This document shows, in pieces, positions 50,689 to 59,808 of a stretch of 64,000 bases of DNA; position 1 is the first letter of the stretch; each line of letters begins with the position of its first letter. Below the pieces are notes generated by a model. That model did not search any database and was not told where the DNA came from. It worked only from the letters and a program-made list of their open reading frames with translations. The position numbers were made by a program, and so were the translations under genes. This DNA comes from Micromonospora sp. WMMA1363 (GTDB lineage Bacteria > Actinomycetota > Actinomycetes > Mycobacteriales > Micromonosporaceae). The DNA lies in the NCBI RefSeq assembly GCF_030345795.1, contig NZ_JAUALB010000001.1, forward strand, positions 3,278,001 to 3,342,000, read 5' to 3'.

Positions 50689-53508
50689 TCAGGCCAGCAG
50701 CGCCTCGAGGCGGCGGTTCACCGCGGCGAGGGACGCCCGCACGACGGCCTGCCGGGGGTCGCCGGCGACCAGCGCGGACCCGGCGAGCTGCTCGACCCAG
50801 CCGTCGCAGACGAGCAGGACCACGACCGTGGCCACCTCGCAGTTGCCGAACGGCAGCACAGCGGCGTGCTCGACGAAGCAACGCCCCCGATCCGAACCCG
50901 GCCCGGGCATTCGCAACAACTCGTCCACGGCGGCGGCGGCGGCCACCGCGCACAGCCGCAGCACGTACCCGTCGACCGCCGGACCGGTGGCGTAGCCCAC
51001 CGCGGGCGACCCGGCGGCCACCAGGCGGACCTCCACGGTGGCGTCGAGCCCGAACGTGCTGACCTGCACGTGGTCGATCACCACCCGGGGCCCCAGCCGG
51101 CCACCGGTGTCGAGCGGGCGGGACGGCGCCGTCTCCGTCGTGGTGACCTGCCCCCCGGTGTACGACGTGCCGGCCGCCGGGTTGCCGGCGGCCCCGACCG
51201 TTCCCGGCTCGTCGACGGCGGCCCGGCCCCGGTGCGGCCCGCCGGGCTGCTGCCGGCGGCGCGCGGGCTCCGGCAGGAGCGTGTCCGGCCGCTCGGTACG
51301 CGACGGCAGGGTGTCCTGCCGTCCGGCGGGCGACCTGCCGCCGAGCACCCGGGGCTCGGCGGCCCCGGCCCCGGGCTCGGCACCGGCCGGCTCGGCCGGC
51401 CGGCCACGGGCCGGAGGTGCCGGCGTGGCAGACATTCCGGGCACGTTCTGCGGGGCGGCGGCAAGGCCCATCCGCTCCTGGAGAAGGCGGGCGACCTGCC
51501 GACTGACGTCGGCGGGGTCGGCACCGTCGGCGAGGTCGAGCCGGAGGCTGTGCGCCCCGGCGGGGGTACGGCGCAGTGCGGCGTCCCGGACCCCGGCCAC
51601 CCCGCGCACGGCGGCGAGGATGGCGTCCACGTCGAAGCCCTCGGGGCGGTCGCGCAGCGGGGCGGGCTCGTCGTCACGGCGGAGATGGGTCGCGATACGG
51701 GCGAGTTCCGGGGTCTCGGCGGGTGGCTCCACGGCTGGCGGCTCCGGCACGACGGGCACGTCCGGCTCGGCGGGGACGCGCTGCGGCAACACCGCCGACG
51801 CAGGATCCGGCGGCCGGTCGACGCCGACCGTCTCGGCCGTCGGCGCCGGGGCGGATCGGCGCGCCACGTAGGGGGGTGCGCTCGTCGGGGCGGGCGCGGG
51901 CGGGGTGCGGTCGCGACCACCGGCACCGCTCGTGGCAGGCGCTGTGCTGGACCCGCTCGTGGCGCGGCCGAAGGTGGTCGGTGGGTCCGTCGGAGCGGAT
52001 GTCTCCGGACGGAGGCGGAACGGCCGACGGTTATCCAGCGCGGCGTCGTCCGGCTCGGGAACGCCGGTGACCGTTGCGGCGTACCCGGTCGACGCCGGGG
52101 GCGCGCTCGCCGGACGGGCCCAGACATACCCGTCGGCCGGCGGCGCCGGGGAGCCCACCGGCGCGGCAGGCCCGGCCGGCTGGTCGTGGAACGGCCGGAC
52201 GCCGGACCGGCGTCCGGGCTCGGCGCCCGTCTGGTAGGGCTCGGCGCGCACCGGCTCGTACGCCTGGTGCGGCTCGGCCGGCCAGGCGGGCCGGTCCTCC
52301 CGTGTCCGGCGGCCCCCGGCCGGCTCCGCGTCGGTGGTCTCGGGCTCCGGGCGTGCCCGGCGGCCGCCCGACTCCCACCGGCCGTCCGGCTCGTCCGGTC
52401 CAGGCGGCACGGACTCCTCGCGCGCCCGACGGCCGGACGTCTCCGGCACGGTCCGGGTAGCGGGTGGCTCGAACTCCTCGCGCGCCCGACGACGCGACGT
52501 CTCCGGCTCGACCCGGGCCCATGGGGGCGCCCATTCGCTCCCCCAGCTCGGTCGGTTCCAGCTCGGGCCAGACCGGTCGGGCTCGGGCAGCGGTGCGCGA
52601 TGGTCGACCATCGGTGCCGACCCCGGCTCCGCCGGGCCAGGACCGGGCGCCGCGGACCCCCGGTCGGCGTCGTCGGCGGCTCCGGGCACCCGGTCACCCG
52701 GAGCGGAGGCCCACCGGTTCGGGACGGGGTCGGCGCCGTAGGCCTCCCCGTCGGCGGCGGGGACGTTGCCGTCCTGCCGATGCTCCGCGCGGCCACCGAC
52801 CCGGGGCTCGGCGGGTGACGGGTACGGATCATGGCGCGCCGGCTCGGACCCGACCGGCCCGTCCCAGCCGCGCGGCTCGTCCTGCGCCGAGGGCGGCTCC
52901 GGGGACCGGCCGGCTGCGGGTGCGTGCAGCCCGGGCGGCATCTCGAAGCCGCTGGCAGCCGTGCCCACCGGCGGAATCTGCACGGCCGGCGGCGCCGAGG
53001 TCGGCAATCCGGGCTCGGTCCAGCGGGGCGCCCGGCGGGCGGGCGGCTCCTCGGAGGCGTGCCGCGCGGGGCCCGACTCCGGCTCAGCCGGCCCGGGCGG
53101 CTGCTCCACGGCGGGCTCGGGGCGCGGGGCCGGCACCGCCAACCGGTCGCCGGGGTCCCGGTGGGGCTCGCCGGGCGGGCCGGGTGGGGCGCTCACCGGA
53201 GACGGACGGGTGGGTGGGGCCTCCGCGGGCGCCTGCGGGAAGCCGTTGACGTGGTGGCCGTTGACGTGGTTTCTCGGCGCACCCGCGGGCGCGCCGGTCA
53301 ACGGGGCGGGCAGGTCACCGTGCGACGGGGAGGTGAAGGCCCAGCTGTCGGCAGGGTCGGACCACCGGCGCGGGGCGGTCTGGTCCGGGGGCCAACCGGC
53401 CGCCGGCGACGACCACCCGCCGCCGGCGCGGGAATGGTCCTCCTGCGGACCGATCCCCTCACCGTGCTCTCCCGGGGTGGCGGCACCGGGTTGCTCTGCT
53501 TCACTCAC
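50689..53508 (-). CDS. Large Pro/Arg/Glu-rich, mostly disordered protein
   Basis: 939 residues from a GTG with GGAG six bases upstream. About 620 N-terminal residues are low-complexity (Pro, Glu, Arg, Ser, Trp motifs such as GRRAREE and RPAWPAEPH), with no signal peptide or membrane helix. Two small ordered parts follow: FDVDAILAAVRGVAGVRDAA with LRLDLADGADPADVSRQVAR, an ACT-like or dimerisation module, and the C-terminal VVIDHVQVSTFGLDATVEVR through VRASLAAVNRRLEALLA. The divergent TetR gene is 148 bases away. Function unknown; the tail domain could be a scaffold or regulator. Confidence 0.75.
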   Translation of the reverse strand: MSEAEQPGAATPGEHGEGIGPQEDHSRAGGGWSSPAAGWPPDQTAPRRWSDPADSWAFTSPSHGDLPAPLTGAPAGAPRNHVNGHHVNGFPQAPAEAPPTRPSPVSAPPGPPGEPHRDPGDRLAVPAPRPEPAVEQPPGPAEPESGPARHASEEPPARRAPRWTEPGLPTSAPPAVQIPPVGTAASGFEMPPGLHAPAAGRSPEPPSAQDEPRGWDGPVGSEPARHDPYPSPAEPRVGGRAEHRQDGNVPAADGEAYGADPVPNRWASAPGDRVPGAADDADRGSAAPGPGPAEPGSAPMVDHRAPLPEPDRSGPSWNRPSWGSEWAPPWARVEPETSRRRAREEFEPPATRTVPETSGRRAREESVPPGPDEPDGRWESGGRRARPEPETTDAEPAGGRRTREDRPAWPAEPHQAYEPVRAEPYQTGAEPGRRSGVRPFHDQPAGPAAPVGSPAPPADGYVWARPASAPPASTGYAATVTGVPEPDDAALDNRRPFRLRPETSAPTDPPTTFGRATSGSSTAPATSGAGGRDRTPPAPAPTSAPPYVARRSAPAPTAETVGVDRPPDPASAVLPQRVPAEPDVPVVPEPPAVEPPAETPELARIATHLRRDDEPAPLRDRPEGFDVDAILAAVRGVAGVRDAALRRTPAGAHSLRLDLADGADPADVSRQVARLLQERMGLAAAPQNVPGMSATPAPPARGRPAEPAGAEPGAGAAEPRVLGGRSPAGRQDTLPSRTERPDTLLPEPARRRQQPGGPHRGRAAVDEPGTVGAAGNPAAGTSYTGGQVTTTETAPSRPLDTGGRLGPRVVIDHVQVSTFGLDATVEVRLVAAGSPAVGYATGPAVDGYVLRLCAVAAAAAVDELLRMPGPGSDRGRCFVEHAAVLPFGNCEVATVVVLLVCDGWVEQLAGSALVAGDPRQAVVRASLAAVNRRLEALLA

Positions 53509-53656
53509 CGCGCGCTCCTTGGTCGCCCCCGCTGAGGCTACCGTGTGGTGACAGTGGCGATAAGTTACAGCGGCGGGCCAATTCCGCGACGGGCCAACAG
53601 GTCTTGACCGGTTCGGGTGATTGATGCCGGCTCGTACGAAGAACTCGGAGGTTCCC

Positions 53657-54295
53657 ATGACCGCTGTGGGGAACGGTGCACAGACCGCCGGCCGGCCCAC
53701 CCGCCTGCCCCGCTCCGCGCGCCGCAAGCAGCTGCTCGCCGCGGCCCAGGAGGTGTTCGTCGCCCAGGGGTACCACGCGGCGGCGATGGACGACATCGCC
53801 GAGCGCGCGGGAGTCTCCAAGCCTGTGCTCTACCAGCACTTCCCCGGCAAGATGGAGCTCTACCTGGCGCTGCTCGACACGCACTGTGACGCCATCGTGG
53901 CGAAGGTGCAGGACGCGATGCGCGGCACCACCGACAACAAGGAGCGGGTCAGTGCCTCGGTCCGCGCGTACTTCGACTTCGTGGACCACGAGAGCGAGGC
54001 GTTTCGGCTGGTCTTCGAGTCGGACCTGCGCAACGACCCGGCTGTGCGCCAGCGCGTCGAGCGGGTCGAGCAGGGCTGCATCGCGGCGATCACCGACACC
54101 ATCATCTCGGACACCGGCGTGAGCCGGGCACACGCGGAACTGCTGGCGTCCGGCCTGGTCGGTGCCGCCGAGACCGCCGCCCAGTTCTGGCTGGCCAGCG
54201 GCCGACAGGTACCGAAGGCGGAGGCCGAGGCGCTGGTCGCGGCGCTCTCCTGGCGTGGCATCGCGAGCTTCCCGCTGCAAGGTGAGTCAGCCTGA
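53657..54295 (+). CDS. TetR-family regulator
   Basis: 212 residues; ATG with CGGAGG upstream. Helix-turn-helix at residues about 20-65 (RKQLLAAAQEVFVAQGYHAA, MDDIAERAGVSKPVLYQHF). The C-terminal ligand domain has FRLVFESDLRNDPAVRQRVE. The order TetR - DUF3107 - ferritin-like - DEAD-box matches Rv3208-Rv3211 in M. tuberculosis. It probably controls its own promoter and the divergent disordered-protein gene. Confidence 0.9.
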   Translation: MTAVGNGAQTAGRPTRLPRSARRKQLLAAAQEVFVAQGYHAAAMDDIAERAGVSKPVLYQHFPGKMELYLALLDTHCDAIVAKVQDAMRGTTDNKERVSASVRAYFDFVDHESEAFRLVFESDLRNDPAVRQRVERVEQGCIAAITDTIISDTGVSRAHAELLASGLVGAAETAAQFWLASGRQVPKAEAEALVAALSWRGIASFPLQGESA

Positions 54296-54359
54296 CCCTT
54301 ACCCCGGTGATCGGATAGCCTTCGCACGGCGGCATTTTCGCCCCAGTTGAGGAGGCACA

Positions 54360-54587
54360 GTGGAGGTCAAGATCGGCGTGCAGTACGCGCCGCGCGAGCT
54401 GGTTCTGGAGAGCGCGCAGTCACCGGCCGAGATCGAGCAGATCGTGACCGACGCCATCGCCAACAACAGCGGCACACTCTCCCTCACCGACGAGAAGGGC
54501 CGGCGGGTGATCGTGCCGGTCGACAAGGTTGCCTACGTCGAGATCGCCGAGGCATCCCCCCGGGCGGTCGGGTTCACCGTCCGCTGA
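54360..54587 (+). CDS. DUF3107 small protein
   Basis: 75 residues; GTG with TTGAGGAGG seven bases upstream. Full DUF3107 pattern: EVKIGVQYAPRELVLESAQS, GTLSLTDEKGRRVIVPVDKV, YVEIAEASPRAVGF. Homologue of the mycobacterial TB9.4 family, which has no assigned function. A strong hairpin follows. Confidence 0.9.
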   Translation: MEVKIGVQYAPRELVLESAQSPAEIEQIVTDAIANNSGTLSLTDEKGRRVIVPVDKVAYVEIAEASPRAVGFTVR

Positions 54588-54634
54588 GCTGGCCGGGGAG
54601 CCGGGCCGGACGGTGCCTGCTCCGCACCACGGCA

Positions 54635-54677
54635 GGTGCCCACCCAACTGCCGTCGCCGCGCGGGTGGGTGGGCACC
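54635..54677. terminator. Bidirectional terminator between convergent DUF3107 and ferritin-like genes
   Basis: GGTGCCCACCC (54635-54645) pairs with GGGTGGGCACC (54667-54677), a perfect 11-bp stem between two converging stops. Confidence 0.7.
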
Positions 54678-54693
54678 CTGCTGTGGCCTCCGG

Positions 54694-55371
54694 TCAGTTG
54701 TTCAGGCCGACGGCCGTCATCCGGGCGGTGTGCGCCGCGGTCAACCTGCGGAACAGGCCCGGCACGTCGGTCCGCTCCCCGCGGGCGATGAGTGCGGTCA
54801 GCGCGCCCCGGTCGGCGGACGCCACCCGCCCGGCCTGCGACAGGGCCTCGCCGACCAGCCGGCGCGCCCACATGGACAACCGGTTCGCCACCCGGGGGTC
54901 GGCCTCGACGGCGGCCCGGATCTCGGCTGCGGCGAAGTCCGCGTAGCGCGACTCATGCAGGACCTCCCGCACGAGTTGACGGTCCGGCTCGGCCAGCGCC
55001 CCGGCGATCTCCCGGATGAAATCGTCGGTGATGCCGTCGCCGACGTACGCCTTGGTCACCGCCTCGGTCCAGTCCTTCGGCTCGGTCGAGTCGTGGTACG
55101 CCTGCAACGGCTCCACGTACACCGCCATCGCGTCGTCGGGCAGCACGCCGAGCGCGCCGAGCCGCTCGGCGAGCCGCCGGTAGTTGCGGATCTCCGCCGC
55201 GGCCATTTCGCCCAGCGCCGCCCGCCGGCGCAGGTCGGGGGCGAGCCGCGCGTCGGCGGCCATCCGCTCGAAGGCGAGCAGCTCGCCGAGGGCCACCAGG
55301 CCAAGCAGGTCGACGAGCGCCGGATCGGTCGGGGCGGGATCGGTCGGGGCGGGATCGGTCGGGGCGGACAC
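54694..55371 (-). CDS. Ferritin-like fold protein
   Basis: 225 residues from a GTG at 55371. After a short APTDP-repeat start it is all alpha: LGLVALGELLAFERMAADAR, ALGEMAAAEIRNYRRLAERL, VTKAYVGDGITDDFIREIAG, and RYADFAAAEIRAAVEADPRV. The E...E-R-x-x pattern resembles the MiaE/ferritin-like diiron helices. Orthologous in position to Rv3210c in M. tuberculosis. Metal binding is not shown. The N-terminal repeat comes from a 15-bp unit present three times. Confidence 0.8.
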   Translation of the reverse strand: MSAPTDPAPTDPAPTDPALVDLLGLVALGELLAFERMAADARLAPDLRRRAALGEMAAAEIRNYRRLAERLGALGVLPDDAMAVYVEPLQAYHDSTEPKDWTEAVTKAYVGDGITDDFIREIAGALAEPDRQLVREVLHESRYADFAAAEIRAAVEADPRVANRLSMWARRLVGEALSQAGRVASADRGALTALIARGERTDVPGLFRRLTAAHTARMTAVGLNN

Positions 55372-55526
55372 CAGCGCAGGGTACCTTCCGGCGGCGAACC
55401 ACCAAAGATGTGATTGGCGCCATATCCGACCGCCCCTTGACGCGGTGCCGCCCCAGGAATCAGGACGGCGTCCAGGGGGTTCAGGTAGACTGGAACAGTT
55501 GCCGTGGGGCGCCAGCCGAATGTGGG
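55372..55526. other. Intergenic part upstream of the helicase, nothing recognised
   Basis: Divergent promoter region of the ferritin-like and helicase genes. There is no RNA gene or clear operator. The helicase leader with tandem repeats follows from 55527. Confidence 0.4.
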
Positions 55527-55640
55527 GCTGGTCCGACTCTGGAACGGGTCCGATTTCTGGAGCTGGTCCGACTCTGGATCCGGTCTGACACCGAAGCTGG
55601 TCGGACTTTGCGTCCGGTCCGAAGTTGGAGCTGGTCGCAG
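55527..55640 (+). repeat. Three tandem 34-35-bp repeats in the leader of the DEAD-box gene
   Basis: Units start GCTGGTC(C/G)GACT at 55527, 55562 and 55596, with a partial fourth (GCTGGTCGCAG) at 55630. Each unit also contains an internal GGTC(C/T)GA half-repeat 19-20 bases in. They sit 130-245 bases before the helicase ATG. Confidence 0.7.
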
Positions 55641-55770
55641 TCGGTCCCACGGCGCGCGTGCGGCCCGGTCCGGCCCGGCACTCCGCCGCCGACCGTGTGG
55701 CCCGCGCCATACCGTCCGCGCCCTGAGGACTCAACGGGGCGCACCCACGAGAGGGCACCCCCACATCCAG

Positions 55771-57411
55771 ATGAGCGAACTGACCCAGAATCTCATGGAC
55801 GGCCGTGAACTGGCCGCCACCGCCCCGGTACGACCGGAGGCTCCCACGTTCGCCGAGCTGGGCGCGCGTCAGGAGACCACTGACGCGCTGGCCGCGGCCG
55901 GCATCACCCGCGCCTTCGCCATCCAGGAGTACGCGCTGCCGATCGCGCTGCGCGGCACCGACCTGATCGGCCAGGCGCCCACCGGCACCGGCAAGACGCT
56001 CGGTTTCGGCATCCCGCTGTTGGAGCGGGTCTTCGCCCCGGCCGAGGGGGGCGACGGCCAACCACAGGCACTCGTCGTTGTCCCCACCCGTGAGCTGGGC
56101 ATCCAGGTCGCCAGGGACCTCCAGGCGGCTGGCAGCACCCGAGGCGTGCGCGTGCTGCCGATCTACGGCGGCGTCGCGTACGAGCCACAGACCGAGGCGC
56201 TCGGCAAGGGCGCCGAAATCCTGGTCGGCACCCCCGGCCGGCTGCTCGACCTGGCCAAGCAGAAGCACCTGCGGCTGGACCGGGTGCACGCGCTCGTCCT
56301 CGACGAGGCCGACCGCATGCTCGACCTGGGCTTCCTCGATGACGTCGAGAGGATCCTGGCGATGCTGCCGGAGGACCGGCAGACCATGCTCTTCTCGGCC
56401 ACCATGCCGGACCCGATCGTCACGCTGTCGAGGCGTTTCCTGCGGCACCCGATCACGATCCACGCCGGGCACACCGCCGAGACCGGCCCGAACCCGCAGA
56501 CCCGGCAGTTGGTCTACCGCACCCACTCGCTCAACAAGATCGAGATCGTGGCGCGGATCCTGCAAGCCGAGGGCCGCGGGCTGACCATGGTCTTCACCCG
56601 GACGAAGCGGGCCGCCGACCGGGTCGCGGAGGATCTGGACTTCCGCGGCTTCGCCGTGGCCGCCGTCCACGGCGACCTCGGGCAGGGCGCCCGCGAGCGG
56701 GCGCTGCGGGCGTTCCGCGCCGGCAAGATTGACACTCTGGTCGCCACCGACGTCGCGGCACGCGGCATCGACGTCTCCGGCGTCACCCACGTCATCAACT
56801 ACGACTGCCCCGAGGACCAGGACACCTACACCCACCGGATCGGCCGTACCGGCCGGGCCGGGGCAAGCGGTGTCGCGGTGACCTTCGTCGACTGGGACGA
56901 CATGCCGCGCTGGCGGATCATCGACAAGACGCTTGGTCTGGACCTGCCGGAGCCGCCGGAGACATACCACACGTCGCCGCATCTCTACACCGACCTGGAC
57001 ATCTCCACCGAGATCACCGGAACCCTGCCGACCGCCGAGCGGACCCGCGCCGGTCTCGCGGCCGAGGCCGAGGAAGATCTCGGTGGCCGGTCCCGCCGCG
57101 GTGACGGCCGGAGCTCGCGGCGCGGCGAGGGCCGGGGCCGCCGTCGCGCTCGGGGCGGTGACCCGGCCGCCGGGTCGGCCACCGAGGCGGCGACCGACAC
57201 CGAGAAGCGCACGCCGCGCCGCCGCCGGCGCCGTCGGGGTGGCGAGGTGGTCGCGGGCGAACCGGCCGCGACGAGTTCCACCGAGGGTGGCGCCGGGGCG
57301 CCCTCCGCGTCCGCCGAGGGCGCCCCGGCACCGAAGCCGCGCCGCCGGCGGCGCCGTCGCGCCGGCGGTGGTTCCGGCGAAGGTACGCCGGCCGCGGCGA
57401 CCGCCGACTGA
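55771..57411 (+). CDS. DEAD-box RNA helicase (RhlE-like)
   Basis: 546 residues from the ATG at 55771. Motifs in order: AFAIQEYALPIALRGTDLIG (Q motif), APTGTGKT (I), PTRELGIQ (Ia), GTPGRLLDL (Ib), DEADRML (II, DEAD), SATM (III), ATDVAARGIDV (V), and HRIGRTGRAG (VI). The C-terminal about 120 residues are Arg/Gly/Ala-rich (RRRRRRRGGEVV, RRRRRRRAGG), RNA-binding in type. It unwinds RNA in ribosome assembly or mRNA decay, often in the cold. The leader carries 34-bp repeats. A terminator follows. Confidence 0.93.
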   Translation: MSELTQNLMDGRELAATAPVRPEAPTFAELGARQETTDALAAAGITRAFAIQEYALPIALRGTDLIGQAPTGTGKTLGFGIPLLERVFAPAEGGDGQPQALVVVPTRELGIQVARDLQAAGSTRGVRVLPIYGGVAYEPQTEALGKGAEILVGTPGRLLDLAKQKHLRLDRVHALVLDEADRMLDLGFLDDVERILAMLPEDRQTMLFSATMPDPIVTLSRRFLRHPITIHAGHTAETGPNPQTRQLVYRTHSLNKIEIVARILQAEGRGLTMVFTRTKRAADRVAEDLDFRGFAVAAVHGDLGQGARERALRAFRAGKIDTLVATDVAARGIDVSGVTHVINYDCPEDQDTYTHRIGRTGRAGASGVAVTFVDWDDMPRWRIIDKTLGLDLPEPPETYHTSPHLYTDLDISTEITGTLPTAERTRAGLAAEAEEDLGGRSRRGDGRSSRRGEGRGRRRARGGDPAAGSATEAATDTEKRTPRRRRRRRGGEVVAGEPAATSSTEGGAGAPSASAEGAPAPKPRRRRRRRAGGGSGEGTPAAATAD

Positions 57412-57426
57412 CAACCGCACGTCCGA

Positions 57427-57461
57427 ACCGTCCCCCGCCGCTCTCGTCGGAGGGGGACGGT
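57427..57461 (+). terminator. Terminator after the DEAD-box gene
   Basis: ACCGTCCCCC (57427-57436) pairs with GGGGGACGGT (57452-57461), 16 bases after the stop. Confidence 0.7.
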
Positions 57462-57551
57462 CGTGCGCTCCGGACCACCCGGCCGGCGCGCGGACGGCTC
57501 CGGGCGGTCACCCACCGGCGGAGCCGCACACCCACCGGGGAGGATTCACCC

Positions 57552-58736
57552 ATGCCGGAAGCCCTGGATGCCGCTCTCGCCGAGGTGCGCGCGCTGCTGC
57601 TCGACCCCTCCCTGACCCGCGCGGTCGCCGCCGGCCGCCGGCGCGGGCAGCGTCCCACGGTGCTCCGGGCGGAGCTTCGGCCGGTCACCCTCAAAGCCGG
57701 CCCCCGCCTCCAGATCGCCACCTCCGACGGCAGCCGGCCGTACACCCGCAACGTGTCACCCGGCTCGGACGCCGACGCGGCGGTGGACGCGCTGCTGGCC
57801 GAGCCGTTCGGCAACTGGCACGTGGAGACCGTGCGGACGACCCTGCAACTGCGGGTCACGAAGTCCGGGCAGGCGCAGATACACCGGGCCCCGGCGGCGC
57901 GTCCCACGGTCGAACCGGCCGGCCACGACCGGGCGAAGGAGTACCTGCTCGACCCTGGTGACCCGATCTTCGTCGAGATCGGCGGGTCGGCGGCGAAGCG
58001 GCGACAGGTGGACGCCTTCCTGCGGGCGCTCGCCGCCACCCTGCCCGACGACGCGGCCGGCCCGCTGCGGGTGGTCGACCTGGGCTGCGGCAACGCGTAC
58101 CTGACCTTCGCCGCCTACCGGTGGCTGACCCAGCTGGGCCTCGACGTCCACCTGGTCGGCGTGGACGTCCGCGAGGACCAGCGGCAGCGCAACACCGAGC
58201 TGGCCCGCCGGCTGGGCTGGGCCGACCGGGTACGGTTCGTGGCCGGCACCATCACCGACGCCGTCGTCGAGCCCGCCCCCGACCTGGTTCTGGCGCTGCA
58301 CGCGTGCGACACCGCCACCGACGAGGCGCTGGCGCGAGCGCTGCGGTGGGAGTCCCGCTGGGTGCTCGCGGCACCGTGTTGCCACCACGACATCGCGGCG
58401 CAGTTGCGCTCCCAGCCGACGCCGGCGCCGTACGGCCTGCTGACCCGCCAGGGCATCCTTCGCGAGCGCTTCGCGGACGTGCTCACCGACTCGCTGCGGG
58501 CCGGGCTGCTTCGGCTACACGGCTACCGGGCCGAGGTGGTCGAGTTCGTCGACTCGCGGCACACCCCGCGGAACCTGCTCATCCGGGCCCGGCGGGGTGG
58601 TGCGCCGCCGGCCGACACCCAGCGGGCGGAGTACCGCGCGCTGGTGGAGCAGTGGGGGGTCACTCCGCGGCTGGCGGCGCTCCTCGCCGAGCCCGCCGCC
58701 GCCCACATTGACAGCACCGACCGAGCGGCTGGCTGA
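57552..58736 (+). CDS. SAM-dependent methyltransferase, METTL25/RRNAD-like
   Basis: 394 residues; ATG with GGGGAGG upstream. The SAM site is RVVDLGCGNAYLTFAAYRWL, followed by LHLVGVDVREDQRQRN-type and the family-specific LALHACDTATDEAL and APCCHHDIAAQLRS. These features mark the METTL25/GSTCD-like group (Methyltransf_32). The N-terminal about 150 residues form an extra domain of unknown role. The target, possibly rRNA or a small molecule, cannot be told from sequence. Confidence 0.82.
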   Translation: MPEALDAALAEVRALLLDPSLTRAVAAGRRRGQRPTVLRAELRPVTLKAGPRLQIATSDGSRPYTRNVSPGSDADAAVDALLAEPFGNWHVETVRTTLQLRVTKSGQAQIHRAPAARPTVEPAGHDRAKEYLLDPGDPIFVEIGGSAAKRRQVDAFLRALAATLPDDAAGPLRVVDLGCGNAYLTFAAYRWLTQLGLDVHLVGVDVREDQRQRNTELARRLGWADRVRFVAGTITDAVVEPAPDLVLALHACDTATDEALARALRWESRWVLAAPCCHHDIAAQLRSQPTPAPYGLLTRQGILRERFADVLTDSLRAGLLRLHGYRAEVVEFVDSRHTPRNLLIRARRGGAPPADTQRAEYRALVEQWGVTPRLAALLAEPAAAHIDSTDRAAG

Positions 58737-58743
58737 CCCGACG

Positions 58744-59124
58744 TCAACGTCGGCGGTCGCCGTTCCGGTACGTCCGCTCGCCCTCCGGCGCCGACGGGAA
58801 CGGCACGATCTTCCCGGGGCTGTCCGCGTTGCCCGCCGCGGCGAACGCGTTCCACGAGATGTCCACCAGCAGCCGCTTGACCTCCGCGTGTCGTTGGGCG
58901 GCGTTGTGTTGGAGGGCCATCCGCACGCCGAGCACCACCCCGACCAGGGTGGTGGTGGTCGCGCCGGTGGCGGCCAGGAGGTGCGGCCCGGTCGCCGCGC
59001 CGCCGCCCGCGACGAGCCCCAACAACCAGATCCAGAAGCCGGCCGCGAACACCCCGGCCTTCGCGACGAAGAACAGACTCACCGCACCCGGGCGGTGCGG
59101 CAGGGGACGGTCGGGTTCGGGCAT
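58744..59124 (-). CDS. Small hypothetical membrane protein
   Basis: 126 residues. Two membrane segments (SLFFVAKAGVFAAGFWIWLL, ATGATTTTLVGVVLGVRMAL), then a helical soluble part with RHAEVKRLLVDISWNAFAAA and a basic C-terminus. ATG with AGGAGCACC upstream. No family recognised. Convergent with the methyltransferase gene. Confidence 0.65.
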   Translation of the reverse strand: MPEPDRPLPHRPGAVSLFFVAKAGVFAAGFWIWLLGLVAGGGAATGPHLLAATGATTTTLVGVVLGVRMALQHNAAQRHAEVKRLLVDISWNAFAAAGNADSPGKIVPFPSAPEGERTYRNGDRRR

Positions 59125-59359
59125 GGTGCTCCTCAGCGGTGGACGGCCGTTGGGGCGCGCCAGGGGCGCGTACGGGTGCTAGACGAGTTTAGTTGAGGAA
59201 CGACAGGCGTCGCTCCCTCCGCGGGGTTTCTGCCGCTGTGTCAGGAGAACTTCCGCCGACGGGGCGGTCTGGTCACTCAGTCAATTGCTTCCACCGCCAG
59301 CCGTACTACCCTCTAACCCACGCACCGTCGGTGCCGGTCGGGAGGGAAGACCCGCTGGG

Positions 59360-59776
59360 ATGGCTTCGGTAGAGGTATCGCCGCAGGCGGCGTTCGCACG
59401 CTTCGTGCGGCGCGCCATCGACACCGCCCGTGAAGAGCGGGGTTGGACCGTCACCGACCTGGCGGCGCACACGGGTGTCGGCCGCTCCACCGTGTTCCGC
59501 TGGCTCGCCGGTGACTGGCAGGACTACCCCGAGCTGGCCAAGGTGCGCGGGTTCTGCGCCGCGCTCGACCTGCCGGTGGCAGCCGCGTTCCGCGCGCTCG
59601 GCCTGCCGGACGCCGGCCCCGTGCCGCGCCGGCGCGGCGAGGACGGGCCGGTCGAAGCGGATGTGCGGATGATCCTCCAGCGGCTCGCCGACCCGACCGT
59701 GCCCGCGGAGGAGAAGCACCACATCCGGGACCTGCTGCGCTACCTGGCCCGCCGGCCGAACCGCCGGGTCGGCTGA
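59360..59776 (+). CDS. XRE-type helix-turn-helix regulator
   Basis: 138 residues from the ATG at 59360 (GGAGGGAAG about ten bases upstream). HTH at about residues 15-60: ERGWTVTDLAAHTGVGRSTV, FRWLAGDWQDYPELAKVRGF. The C-terminal helical part (ADVRMILQRLADPTVPAEEK) occurs in many actinobacterial single-HTH proteins. No ligand domain. Target unknown. Confidence 0.82.
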   Translation: MASVEVSPQAAFARFVRRAIDTAREERGWTVTDLAAHTGVGRSTVFRWLAGDWQDYPELAKVRGFCAALDLPVAAAFRALGLPDAGPVPRRRGEDGPVEADVRMILQRLADPTVPAEEKHHIRDLLRYLARRPNRRVG

Positions 59777-59808
59777 CGACATCCGCGGCGACCCGGCGGG
59801 GTTCCCTG

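Noticed and set aside
55527..55640. CRISPR-like array upstream of the helicase
   Set aside because: The units abut without spacers and are imperfect, so they are simple tandem repeats.
54694..57420. Very long minus-strand open frame across the DEAD-box gene
   Set aside because: Only the part 54694-55371 has protein-family features. The rest is antisense to a helicase with complete motifs, an effect of high GC.
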